From JANMDN01 sp031376285 (GTDB taxonomy: Bacteria > Actinomycetota > Thermoleophilia > Miltoncostaeales > Miltoncostaeaceae), in NCBI GenBank assembly GCA_031376285.1, contig JANMDN010000013.1:186001-250000 (forward strand): DNA of 64,000 nucleotides. Direction: 5' to 3'. Below, piece after piece: positions 26,868-35,308 of the stretch. A program made the position numbers and the translations under genes. The notes below the pieces were generated by a model. That model was not told the origin of the DNA, did not search any database, and saw only the letters and a list, made by a program, of their open reading frames with translations. Numbering within the stretch: the stretch's first letter is position 1; each line of letters begins with the position of its first letter.

Positions 26868-26868
26868 G

Positions 26869-27777
26869 TCAGTCCTCCGGTTGGGATTGGTTCGCGGGAT
26901 CGAGGATCATGTTGTCGATGAGGCGGGTCGAGCCGAACCGCCCGGCAACGCAGAGGGTCGCCGGGGCGTCCAGACACTCGATCGGCTCAAAGCGGTCGGT
27001 ATCGACGAGTGCGGTGTAGTCCGTCGCGCAGCGGGGCTCGGCCTCGAGCACGGCCGCGGCGGCGCGTTCGATCGCGCGTGCCTGACGCTCACCCTGCCGG
27101 ACGAGGGTTTGCGCGGCGCGCAGCGCGCCGACGAGCGCCGTCCCGGCGCGACGGTCCTCAGGGCTGAGGTAGCCGTTGCGGCTGCTCATCGCGAGCCCAT
27201 CCGGTTCACGCACTGTCGGCCCGACCACGAGTTCGATGTCATCGAGATGGAGGTCGCGCATCATGCGCCGGATGACAGCGACCTGCTGGGCGTCCTTCTG
27301 GCCGAACACCACGCGGTCCGGGCGAACCATCGAGAGGAGTTTCGCGACGACCGTGGCGACTCCGGCGAAGTGGTGCGGGCGAATCGCGCCCTCGAGCCCT
27401 CGGCTCGGGCCATCAACGGACACCGTCGTCGCAAAACCGTCGGGATACACCTCGTCGGCCGCCGGGCAGAACGCCACGCACGCGCCGGCATCGGCTGCGA
27501 GGCCCAGGTCGTGTTCCTCGTGGCGCGGGTAGCTCGCGAGATCCTCGCTCGGCGCAAACTGCGTGGGGTTCACAAAGATGCTGACGCACACGACATAACC
27601 CTGCGCGGCCGCGCGGCGAACCAGTGACAGGTGCCCCTCGTGGAGCGCGCCCATCGTCGGGACGAACGCGACCTTCGCGCCCTCGGCCCGCAGTTGATGC
27701 AGCTCGTCACGCAGGGACGCCGTTGAACGCGCCACGGTGATGGCTGTCAAGGCGTCGTGGTGGGTTGCGGTCGGCAT
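26869..27777 (-). CDS. panC: Pantothenate synthetase
   Basis: About 302 residues from the ATG at 27777. It joins pantoate and beta-alanine through a pantoyl-adenylate. The nucleotidyl-transferase HIGH-like motif is MGALHEGHLSLV, followed by VNPTQF, FGQKDAQQ and the KMSKS-equivalent region MSSRNGYLS. First gene of the panC-panD-panB set, each joined by overlap or a 1-nt gap. It diverges from tsaE with about 170 nt between the two chosen starts, so that gap probably carries both promoters. Confidence 0.95.
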   Translation of the reverse strand: MPTATHHDALTAITVARSTASLRDELHQLRAEGAKVAFVPTMGALHEGHLSLVRRAAAQGYVVCVSIFVNPTQFAPSEDLASYPRHEEHDLGLAADAGACVAFCPAADEVYPDGFATTVSVDGPSRGLEGAIRPHHFAGVATVVAKLLSMVRPDRVVFGQKDAQQVAVIRRMMRDLHLDDIELVVGPTVREPDGLAMSSRNGYLSPEDRRAGTALVGALRAAQTLVRQGERQARAIERAAAAVLEAEPRCATDYTALVDTDRFEPIECLDAPATLCVAGRFGSTRLIDNMILDPANQSQPED

Positions 27778-27950
27778 CGTTGTCACAACGACCTGGCGCG
27801 GCGCAGCACGAGAACGCGCCGCAGATGTTGCGGACGCGAGCCCCGAGTCTTGCTCCAACTCCCCGAGGGGATGCCAGGCGACGTTTGTTCGAAGCCCCGT
27901 AATCCTAAGGCCCAGCGTGCGTGTCGGCAAGTCCGACTACGCTGTTGTTC

Positions 27951-28433
27951 GTGAATCCGACGACACTTGTCTTCTCCTCACGAGGGCCCGCCGACACCGC
28001 GAGCGTGGCAAACGCCATCGCGCCGGAGCTCCGGGCGGGCGACGTCGTCCTCCTCGTCGGTGAGCTCGGCACCGGGAAGACCACCTTCGCCCGGGCGGTC
28101 GCGGCCGCGCTCGGTGTGTGCGAAACCGTCACCAGCCCGACGTTCTCGGTGGCCCAGCGCTACGAGAGCGGCCGCGTGCCGATCGCGCACCTCGACGCGT
28201 ACCGACTGGTCGATCCGGATGACGAAGATTTCGAGTTGACCCTCGATGTGATCGGCGAGGACGCCGTTGCGCTGATCGAATGGCCCGACGCGCTCGTCGA
28301 CCGTCTTCCGCGCGCACGGCTCACGATCACGCTCGAACATCGTGGCGCGGACGCCCGGTTGCTAGCCTTCGAGACGTCCGACCCTCGCCTTCTGGAGCCC
28401 CTGCGGCAGCTCGTTGACGACTCTCGCACTTGA
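27951..28433 (+). CDS. tsaE: tRNA threonylcarbamoyladenosine biosynthesis ATPase TsaE
   Basis: About 160 residues from the GTG at 27951 (a GTG at 27921 is possible). The P-loop GELGTGKTTFAR, the switch-like TSPTFSVAQRY and the LIEWPD motif identify TsaE. This ATPase drives turnover of the TsaB-TsaD complex making t6A37 of ANN-decoding tRNAs. It is the first gene of tsaE-tsaB-rimI-tsaD and overlaps tsaB by 20 nt. Confidence 0.95.
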   Translation: MNPTTLVFSSRGPADTASVANAIAPELRAGDVVLLVGELGTGKTTFARAVAAALGVCETVTSPTFSVAQRYESGRVPIAHLDAYRLVDPDDEDFELTLDVIGEDAVALIEWPDALVDRLPRARLTITLEHRGADARLLAFETSDPRLLEPLRQLVDDSRT

Positions 28434-29106
28434 CACGTCAACGCCCGCGCCCAGCCTGTGTCTCGTCGACGGCGAGCGGCTGATCGGCGAACTCAACCTC
28501 GTTGGCGCCGATGGAGGACGACGCGTGCTTGAAGGGGTGCACGAGCTCCTCGGCCAGTGCGGCGTCGACCTGGGCGCGCTCTCGCGGATCGTCGTCGGTG
28601 TCGGACCGGGTAACTTCACGGGCCTGCGGATCGGCATCGCCTCCGCGCTCGCGCTCGGGCAGGCGCTCTCGACTCCGGTGTGCGGCGCCGGGAGCGTCGA
28701 AGCGCTCGCCCTGGGGATGCACGAGTCCCTCACGGGCGCGGTCATGGCGGGCGCAACCGACGCCCGACGAGGTGAGGTGTTCGGGGGAGCCTTTCGGATC
28801 GCACAAGGGACTCTCGTGGCGGTCGTACCGGTCGGCGCCTACGAGCCAACGTCGCTTGCCGAGCAATTGCTGTCTGCCGCGGGCGGCGACGACTGCTGGG
28901 TGGCGGGAACGGCAACCTCGGCCTATCCAGACGCCTTCGCCCGTGCTGGCCTGCGCATGCCGCCTCCAGACCATCCCGCCCATCGCGTCTGCGCCCGACA
29001 GCTCGTTCGTTTGGTCGACGGCGGAGACCCGCGGCCTGCTCGGCCGGCATATCACCGGCTGCCCGATGCTGAGGTCAACCGTCTCCTGGCCGAGCGTGCC
29101 GGATGA
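28414..29106 (+). CDS. tsaB: t6A biosynthesis protein TsaB
   Basis: 230 residues with the ASKHA-fold N-terminus TLALDTSTPAPSLCLVD and the diagnostic VGPGNFTGLRIGIA segment. It lacks the metal-binding histidines of TsaD, as TsaB should. The TTG at 28414 is used, inside the 3' end of tsaE. It forms the heterodimer with TsaD on which TsaE acts. The stop overlaps the rimI ATG. Confidence 0.94.
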   Translation: MTTLALDTSTPAPSLCLVDGERLIGELNLVGADGGRRVLEGVHELLGQCGVDLGALSRIVVGVGPGNFTGLRIGIASALALGQALSTPVCGAGSVEALALGMHESLTGAVMAGATDARRGEVFGGAFRIAQGTLVAVVPVGAYEPTSLAEQLLSAAGGDDCWVAGTATSAYPDAFARAGLRMPPPDHPAHRVCARQLVRLVDGGDPRPARPAYHRLPDAEVNRLLAERAG

Positions 29107-29585
29107 AGGGCGTCGGCGAGGGCATCGGCCTCGGACTCCGGCTCCGCCTTGCGGACGGGGCCGACATTGCCGCGGTCGCCCGCCTCCAAGCTCGGTGCAA
29201 TCCCGTGCCGTGGGGTCCGAAGCTCGTCGGGGCGACCCTGCTCGCCCCGACGACGATCGCCGTCGTCGCCGTACGCGGCGCCATCGTCGGCTACCTGCTC
29301 GCTCAGCGTCTCCCGGATGAGTGGCATGTCCTCGACCTCGGGGTCGCGCCCGAGGCGCGGCGCCTCGGGATCGGACGCGAGATGCTCGTCAACCTGCTCG
29401 AGGTCACCGACCGCCGGGGGGCGCCGTCGACGCTCGAAGTTCGGGTCTCGAACACCGCGGCCATCATGCTCTACGAGGCGATGGGCTTTGCCTCGCACGG
29501 CCGGCGCCCCGGCTACTACTCCGACAACGGGGAGGACGCTGAGGTCATGTGGCGCCCGGCGCGAGCGCCGGAGGACGCGCCGTGA
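29103..29585 (+). CDS. rimI: Ribosomal protein S18-alanine N-acetyltransferase-like GNAT
   Basis: A 160-residue GNAT acetyltransferase. The acetyl-CoA loop is APEARRLGIGREML, followed by LEVRVSNTAAIMLYEAMGF, the classic RimI end motif. Location between tsaB and tsaD, with 4-nt overlaps at both ends, is the standard bacterial context for RimI. Besides S18, other N-termini may be substrates in actinobacteria. Confidence 0.9.
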   Translation: MKGVGEGIGLGLRLRLADGADIAAVARLQARCNPVPWGPKLVGATLLAPTTIAVVAVRGAIVGYLLAQRLPDEWHVLDLGVAPEARRLGIGREMLVNLLEVTDRRGAPSTLEVRVSNTAAIMLYEAMGFASHGRRPGYYSDNGEDAEVMWRPARAPEDAP

Positions 29586-30601
29586 TCGACGGTCCGGTGC
29601 TCGCGATCGAGACGTCCTGCGATGAAACCGCGGCCGCGGTGGTCGAGGGACGGAGCGTGCGCTCGAACATCATCGCCTCGCAGGCGACAATCCACACCCC
29701 ATACGGGGGAGTCGTTCCCGAGGTCGCCGCGCGACATCACCTGGGTACGGTGAACGGGGTCGTCGACGAGGCACTCGGCGCGGCGGGCCTTCGACTCCGT
29801 GACGTTTCGGCGATCGCCGTCACCCAGCGCCCTGGACTGATCGGCGCGCTGCTTGTCGGCGTCGCGACCGCCAAGGCGCTCGCGTACGCGATCAAGCGGC
29901 CGCTCGTCATGGTTAACCACCTCCACGGGCACGTCTGTGCGGTGTGGCTTGACCCGGTCGCGCTCGATACGCCCTTCGTCAGCCTCGTGGCGTCCGGCGG
30001 ACATACGAGACTTGACCTCGTGAACGACCTGCGCCGTCCCGAGCTGATCGGGCAAACGCGAGACGACGCCGCCGGGGAGGCCGTCGACAAAGGCGCGCGC
30101 CTGCTCGGCCTCGGCTATCCCGGGGGAGCGGCGCTCGAGCGTCTCGCACGCGACGGAGACCGCACGGCCTTCAACTTCCCCGTGGGGCTCTCCGGACGCG
30201 GTCAGCGCGACTTCTCGTTTGCCGGCGTGAAGACCTCGCTCCTCTATCGGGTCCGGGATCTTGGCGACGAGGCGCCGGCGCGTGCGGCCGATCTCGCTGC
30301 CTCCTATCAAGAGGCGATCATGCGTCCCCTCGCCGAGCGTCTTGTCGCGGCCGCGGTCGACCACGGTGTGCCGGCCGTGGCGCTCGGTGGGGGTGTCGCG
30401 TCGAATGGCCGGCTTCGGATGCTCGTTGCGGAATTTGCCGCGCCCCACCACCTTCGTGTTGCGGTGCCGGACCGGGTGCTTTGCACGGATAATGCAGCCA
30501 TGATCGGTGCAGCCGCCCAGTTCACCGACGCGAGCCCATGGCCGGACTTCCTGAGCCTCGATGCGACGGCGACAGCGCCGCCGGGAGGCATCGCCGCGTG
30601 A
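29582..30601 (+). CDS. tsaD: tRNA N6-adenosine threonylcarbamoyltransferase
   Basis: About 339 residues from the GTG at 29582 (GTGA overlap with rimI). It attaches the threonylcarbamoyl group to A37. Motifs: LAIETSCDETAAAVVE at the N-terminus, VTQRPGLIGALLVG, the metal-binding NHLHGH and LGGGVASNGRLR near the C-terminus. The protease gene that follows is coupled to it by another GTGA. Confidence 0.97.
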   Translation: MIDGPVLAIETSCDETAAAVVEGRSVRSNIIASQATIHTPYGGVVPEVAARHHLGTVNGVVDEALGAAGLRLRDVSAIAVTQRPGLIGALLVGVATAKALAYAIKRPLVMVNHLHGHVCAVWLDPVALDTPFVSLVASGGHTRLDLVNDLRRPELIGQTRDDAAGEAVDKGARLLGLGYPGGAALERLARDGDRTAFNFPVGLSGRGQRDFSFAGVKTSLLYRVRDLGDEAPARAADLAASYQEAIMRPLAERLVAAAVDHGVPAVALGGGVASNGRLRMLVAEFAAPHHLRVAVPDRVLCTDNAAMIGAAAQFTDASPWPDFLSLDATATAPPGGIAA

Positions 30602-33144
30602 GTGCCCGCTGGCTTCGTCGGGGAGGCGCTGGAACGGTGGCGTTCCTGCTCGTATCCACGCCGGCGATCTTCGCCGACAGCGCGTCGGAGGAAGAGGCCA
30701 TTCCGGAGCTTCGAGCCCTCGCTGGGGCGGCGGCGTGGCGGGATTCGCTTGAGGCCGTGAGGGTGCCCGCGCTGCCCCCACCTTCAGAGACCGAATCGGC
30801 GATCGTGTTGCTCAAAAGCCCGGCCGTGTCGTCGTCGCCCGCCCTTGATCGCCTCAATGCCTGGGCTCGCGTGGCGGCCGAACAGGAGCAGGTTGCCGCG
30901 ACGCTCGCAGGCCTCGGGGTGACGATCAACTTCCGATACCGGGTTCTCGTGAACGGCTTCGGGGTGCGTGCACCGATCGGCCGCCTCGACGCCATCGCGC
31001 GTCTCCCGGAAGTCGAGGCCGTCATCCCGGTCTCCTACCTCGCACCCGCCGAGGCGCGGCCACTACCGCTCCCCAAAGCGCTCCCGACCGGCTCGTCAAC
31101 GCTTCCCGCGCCCGCGACGACTGCTGCGTCTGATGCGCCAACGCCGCGAGCCGCGCACGTCGCCCTGATCGACGCCGGAATCGATCCGACGCACCCGTGG
31201 CTCGGCGGAGGGCTCGGGCCCACGTTCCAAGTCATCGGGGGTGCCGACCTCATCGATGATGACGAGGACCCCACAGCTACCCTGCAGCCACCCTCGGCGG
31301 AGGCACACGGCACCGCGATGGCGGCCCTCGTGCTGAGCTCGCCGGTGCTTGCGGGGCTTCCCGCCACGTCTGTGCCGCGGCTATTGGCCTATCGCGTCGT
31401 GGCGCCCGAGCTGGTCGACGGGCGCGTCCGGCCCCTTGCACGGACCGATCGGGTGCTTGCGGCCCTCGACCGCGCCGTCGACCCGAACGGCGACGGCGAG
31501 TTCTCCGACCGACCGGAGGTGCTCCTGGTCGGCCTCGCTCGCGGGTTTGACGGGGGCGGCCTCGATCCGATCGCCCGCGCGCTTCGTCAGGCCGATCGCC
31601 TCGACTCGGTCGTTGTCGTCCCGGCGGGCAACGACGGCCCGAGCTTCGGCCCGATCGGGACCGTCGGCGGCGTCGCCGCCGCGCAGGCCGTCCTCTCAGT
31701 AGGCGGGATGGCCGGCGCCTCGACCCCGCGCACCGCCGACCTCGCGGTCGCGACAGGTCCGACCCGCGCTGACCTCGGTCCGCTTCCGCTCCTTGGTGCG
31801 GACCTTGCCGGAATGACCGCGCCCGTTCGGTTCCCGCGTGGCGGCGACGGTCTCGCGACCGGGAACGATCCCGCGGAGTTCCGCGACGCGGCCGGTCAGA
31901 GCCTCGTGGCCGGAGCGATCGCGGTCGTCGCTCGCGGTGGAGGGCAGCTCGTCGACAAGGCCCGCAACGCGGCAGCAGCGGGGGCCCTCGGGCTGGCCGT
32001 CTGGGATCAGGAGGGAAGCGGCGCCTTTCCCGGAACGGCGCCCGGCGACGACTGGCCGATCCCGGTCGTTGGGCTCGGACCCCGCCAAGGCCAAGCGCTC
32101 TGGGAGGTCACCGCCGACCGCCCAGAGCTCGTGGCGGTGCTCTCGCCACGGTCGACGGGCGCCGCGACCCCGCAGATCGCCGCCTTCTCCTCGCGCGGTC
32201 CGACCGCCGATGGGCGCCTCAAGCCGGACCTCGTCGCGGGGTCGGTCGATCTCCTCACCGCGTTTCCCGGGAGGGCTCCGGACGGTCGACCACTCTCGAC
32301 GCGACTGTCAGGGACGAGCGGTGCCGCCGCGCAGGTGGCCGCCGCCGCGCTTCGGCTTCGGATCGACCGACCCGACCTGCGCTCTGAGGACGTGCGCAGC
32401 TTGCTCGTTCAGGCGGCCCAGCCGGTTCCCGGCGCTGGCGACATCGACCAGGGCGCCGGGATCCTCGCCGATCCGGCAAACCAAGCGGTCGCGATTGATC
32501 CGCCGATCATCACGCAGCGTCGTCTTGTCGACGGCGAGAAACGCGTCAACTTCGCGGTCCGGAAGCTCACCGAGGGTGAGGGTCGCTACCGCGTCTACCT
32601 CGAAGCCCTCGGCGCGGATCCCACACCCCTTGGCAACCCGATCACCCTGAAGCCGGGGGTTCGGGTCGGCGTCGAGATGACCGTTCCCGGAGGAAGCGAC
32701 ACCTATCGCGCCCGGGTACTCGTCGTTGCCGACGGGCCCAACCCGGATCTCGTTCGCCCTGCCGCCGCGGCATCGGTCTTTGCGGGCGTTGTCCAACCGA
32801 CACCTGAGACAGCTCTCGGCACGCCGGTGGTCCTTTCCCGCGACGGGGTCACCGAGGTTCGCGTGTCAGTTGGTCTCCTCGCACGACGCGAGAAGGGCCT
32901 CGCCTCCGCTCCGCTCCATGGGGTCCGACTGTGGCTCGTGCGCGGTTCGGGCGAGTCGCCGCTGCCCCTTTCCGGGGCGAAGGGCGTGGCCGATTGGGCC
33001 GCCGGTGAGTACCGATTCCTCCTCTCGGAGCGGTTGGCCGACGGTCGCAAGGTCCCGGCGGGAACGTATCGCCTGCGGGTGAGCGCCGCAGGTCCGGATG
33101 GCGCGCCAATGGGTCGTGAAAGTGAGTCGTTCAGCCTTCGCTGA
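30598..33144 (+). CDS. Secreted subtilisin-like (S8) serine protease with inserted PA domain
   Basis: 848 residues from the GTG at 30598, GTGA-coupled to tsaD; the signal peptide (RRGGAGTVAFLLVSTPAIFA) starts right there. An N-terminal I9-like propeptide region covers about 40-160. The catalytic triad is visible at about D192 (VALIDAGID), H237 (EAHGTAMA) and S574 (SGTSGAAA). The oxyanion Asn is in VVPAGNDGP. The long gap between His and Ser holds a protease-associated domain (about 400-510). A beta-rich C-terminal region (about 630-848) may guide substrate or wall attachment. A protease translationally tied to t6A genes is unusual, and its control by the same transcript is inferred. Confidence 0.88.
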   Translation: MSARWLRRGGAGTVAFLLVSTPAIFADSASEEEAIPELRALAGAAAWRDSLEAVRVPALPPPSETESAIVLLKSPAVSSSPALDRLNAWARVAAEQEQVAATLAGLGVTINFRYRVLVNGFGVRAPIGRLDAIARLPEVEAVIPVSYLAPAEARPLPLPKALPTGSSTLPAPATTAASDAPTPRAAHVALIDAGIDPTHPWLGGGLGPTFQVIGGADLIDDDEDPTATLQPPSAEAHGTAMAALVLSSPVLAGLPATSVPRLLAYRVVAPELVDGRVRPLARTDRVLAALDRAVDPNGDGEFSDRPEVLLVGLARGFDGGGLDPIARALRQADRLDSVVVVPAGNDGPSFGPIGTVGGVAAAQAVLSVGGMAGASTPRTADLAVATGPTRADLGPLPLLGADLAGMTAPVRFPRGGDGLATGNDPAEFRDAAGQSLVAGAIAVVARGGGQLVDKARNAAAAGALGLAVWDQEGSGAFPGTAPGDDWPIPVVGLGPRQGQALWEVTADRPELVAVLSPRSTGAATPQIAAFSSRGPTADGRLKPDLVAGSVDLLTAFPGRAPDGRPLSTRLSGTSGAAAQVAAAALRLRIDRPDLRSEDVRSLLVQAAQPVPGAGDIDQGAGILADPANQAVAIDPPIITQRRLVDGEKRVNFAVRKLTEGEGRYRVYLEALGADPTPLGNPITLKPGVRVGVEMTVPGGSDTYRARVLVVADGPNPDLVRPAAAASVFAGVVQPTPETALGTPVVLSRDGVTEVRVSVGLLARREKGLASAPLHGVRLWLVRGSGESPLPLSGAKGVADWAAGEYRFLLSERLADGRKVPAGTYRLRVSAAGPDGAPMGRESESFSLR

Positions 33145-34012
33145 CCGTCGAGGCGCCGGCCTCCTCGCCACTGGGGCATGGCGTTTCCCCGGGAAGCACG
33201 GGCCGTATCGCGACGACGTAGCGCACGCCGCGCTGGGTGTACTCGGTCTGGTCGCGTTCATCGGAGAGGGCCAGGCGAAGCGTCGTCGCGTCGTCGCCCC
33301 GAATTTCCGCGCAACGTTCCGTCGGTGAGAGGTCCACGTTGGGAAGCGGCCAGGCGACCGCTTTCACGGGAGACTCCCCGTCCCGGCCAGGCGCCACGAC
33401 GGACTCCATCGTGAACGACTCCGCAACGAGCGGTAGGGCTCTGCCCACGTGCTCCGGACCCGCGACGGCCTCGATGTCGGTCAGGCGGTTGATCAGTCCG
33501 CGCAGCGCCGCCCGGTCCTTGATCTGGGCGGAGGTCAGCTGGCCCCCTCGCGAAAACGTTGGATCCAGGGCGTACGCCGACTGTGTTGCACCGACGCCGG
33601 CGACGCTCAGCTCGACCGTGGTTGTCGGGATGTCGGTGACCCCCGGCGAGCCGAAGTCACGTCCCGGACGCTCGAGGAAGCCTGAGCGCTCGATCTCGGC
33701 GTTCACACGACGCATCCCCTCGTCGTCGATCTGCCTCACGACGACCGCGTCGATCGCGCGCCGATCATCGATCTGGTCGACCACGGTGGGGGCGACAAGG
33801 CGTCCATCCGCGTAGATCGTCAGCGCGGGAAGAATGCGGACGGCGTACGACCGTGACGTGTAACCCCCGGCGCGAGTGACGCGGAGCACGACCGTGTCCG
33901 GGTCGCCGCCGCCCCCGACCGGCCCCTCGATGGGGGTCGATCCACACGCCACGAGCGCGGTCGCCGCTGCCGCGACGGCGCTTGCGAGGAGTCGAGTAGG
34001 TCGTGCGTGCAT
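33131..34012 (-). CDS. Lipoprotein of unknown function
   Basis: About 293 residues. The ATG at 34012 gives a short basic start, a hydrophobic segment and the lipobox LVAC at the end of an alanine-rich stretch, so the product should be lipid-anchored on the outer face. The mature part begins with a glycine-rich linker and has no recognised domain; its strands are regular and it ends in an acidic, serine-rich tail. Its last 14 nt overlap the 3' end of the converging protease gene. It diverges from rex with 147 nt between the starts. Confidence 0.75.
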   Translation of the reverse strand: MHARPTRLLASAVAAAATALVACGSTPIEGPVGGGGDPDTVVLRVTRAGGYTSRSYAVRILPALTIYADGRLVAPTVVDQIDDRRAIDAVVVRQIDDEGMRRVNAEIERSGFLERPGRDFGSPGVTDIPTTTVELSVAGVGATQSAYALDPTFSRGGQLTSAQIKDRAALRGLINRLTDIEAVAGPEHVGRALPLVAESFTMESVVAPGRDGESPVKAVAWPLPNVDLSPTERCAEIRGDDATTLRLALSDERDQTEYTQRGVRYVVAIRPVLPGETPCPSGEEAGASTVSEG

Positions 34013-34131
34013 TTGTCGGATCCTTTCCGGGGAGTTCCTCAACAAGTTCTACGCCGCCACACTGGGTCTCGTCACGGGCACCGGTGCGGAGCCGCGTCGC
34101 CGTTGAGGATCGTGGCAAGAGTCACTAAGGT

Positions 34132-34150
34132 TTGTGACAATCCGTTACAA
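34132..34150. promoter_or_regulatory. Candidate Rex operator upstream of rex
   Basis: TTGTGAC and GTTACAA are arranged as an imperfect inverted repeat with a 5-bp centre, ending 9 nt before the rex ATG. The canonical Rex site is TTGTGA-N6-TCACAA. Here one base of the right half differs and the spacing is one base longer. The location suggests autoregulation by NADH/NAD+ ratio, as known for Rex in other actinobacteria. Confidence 0.5.
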
Positions 34151-34159
34151 AGGTTGGTG

Positions 34160-34783
34160 ATGGTCAACGACCGTCTGACGCTGGGTGTCGCTTCCCGGCT
34201 ATCCCGATATCTCCAAGTGCTCACCCAGGCCAAGCGCATGGGAAAGACCTCGATTTCGTCCCAGGCGGTCTCTGAGTACACGAACGTCAACCCGACTCAG
34301 ATTCGACGCGACCTGTCGGGTTTCGGGAAGTTCGGCAAGCGCGGCGTCGGCTACGACATCGACATGCTGATCGGACAGATCCGGAAGATCCTTCGGACCA
34401 GTGGACAGCACCACATCGCGCTCTTCGGTGCCGGCAACCTCGGCCAGGCGATCGCGAGTTCCGGAGTCTTCGGTGATCACGGGTTTCGGATCGCGGCGAT
34501 GTTCGATGTCGATCCGGAGAAGGTCGGCACGAGCGTGGGCGATCTCACCGTGCGCCACTACACGGAGCTTCAGCGCGTCGTCGCCGAGGACGGCATCCAG
34601 GTGGGAGTCCTCGCCGTGCCGTCGGCGACCGCCCAGCAGATCGCGGACGACCTCGTGTCATCAGGCGTAAAGATCATCTTCAACTACTCGGACGCGCTTC
34701 TGACGGTTCCGTCCGACGTAACGGTTCACGCGTCGAACCCGGCGGTTGAGCTGCTCTACGCGCTCTACTTCTACCTCTCGTAG
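34160..34783 (+). CDS. rex: Redox-sensing transcriptional repressor Rex
   Basis: 207 residues from the ATG at 34160, which has AAAGG upstream. An N-terminal winged helix (SRLSRYLQVL ... VNPTQIRRDLSGFGKFGKRG) is joined to a Rossmann domain. Its NAD(H) site is ALFGAGNLGQAIA, and the family C-terminus is PAVELLYALYFYL. Rex represses respiratory and fermentative genes when NADH is low and leaves DNA when NADH rises. A candidate operator lies just upstream. The next gene begins 2 nt after the stop. Confidence 0.95.
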   Translation: MVNDRLTLGVASRLSRYLQVLTQAKRMGKTSISSQAVSEYTNVNPTQIRRDLSGFGKFGKRGVGYDIDMLIGQIRKILRTSGQHHIALFGAGNLGQAIASSGVFGDHGFRIAAMFDVDPEKVGTSVGDLTVRHYTELQRVVAEDGIQVGVLAVPSATAQQIADDLVSSGVKIIFNYSDALLTVPSDVTVHASNPAVELLYALYFYLS

Positions 34784-34785
34784 CG

Positions 34786-35163
34786 ATGGCCACAGGCGGC
34801 GGCCGTCCGGCGAGAGGCGCGGCCGCCGACGCGGCGTATCTGAGTGAGCTCCTCGAGATGTTGGAGGCCGCAGCGCTGCCCCTCCCGGGGGTCACCCGTC
34901 GGCGCATGTTCGGTTGTGACGCGCTGTTTGTGGACCGCCAGATCTTCGCCCTCGTGTGGAAGGAGGGCCGCATCGGGCTGAAGTTCGCCGACCCCGCGGA
35001 GCGCGGGCGCCTCGACGCTCTTCCCGGAACGAGCCCGTGGGCGCCCGGGGGAAAACACATGCGCGAATGGCGGCTGCTTCCAGAGCGGATGCAGGACGAC
35101 GACGGCTCGTTGGCCGCGTGGGTCGAGTCCGCTCACGCCGAGGCCGTCGGTCGTTGCGCCTAA
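34786..35163 (+). CDS. TfoX N-terminal domain protein
   Basis: 125 residues matching the TfoX-N family. The N-terminal helix is followed by VTRRRMFGCDALFVDRQIFALVWKEGRIGLK (RRMFGCDALFV near residue 38), with the usual strand order and a WAPGGKHMREW segment near residue 85. In this family the domain occurs alone in many bacteria without competence functions, so no DNA-uptake role is implied. It starts 2 nt after rex and probably shares its transcript. Confidence 0.8.
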   Translation: MATGGGRPARGAAADAAYLSELLEMLEAAALPLPGVTRRRMFGCDALFVDRQIFALVWKEGRIGLKFADPAERGRLDALPGTSPWAPGGKHMREWRLLPERMQDDDGSLAAWVESAHAEAVGRCA

Positions 35164-35308
35164 CCCCACGCCTTCGCCGCGCCCGTCGCGCAACGGGCCA
35201 CCCCGGACCACCACCCGACTTCAGCGTAACGAAATCGATGTGACGCCTCACGACACTCGAGCGTCGGAGGTGTCTCTTCACTGGATCAGCTCACCGCGCG
35301 CCGCACGT

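Noticed and set aside
34786..35163. Competence regulator TfoX
   Set aside because: Only the N-terminal domain is present and no DNA-uptake genes are in view.
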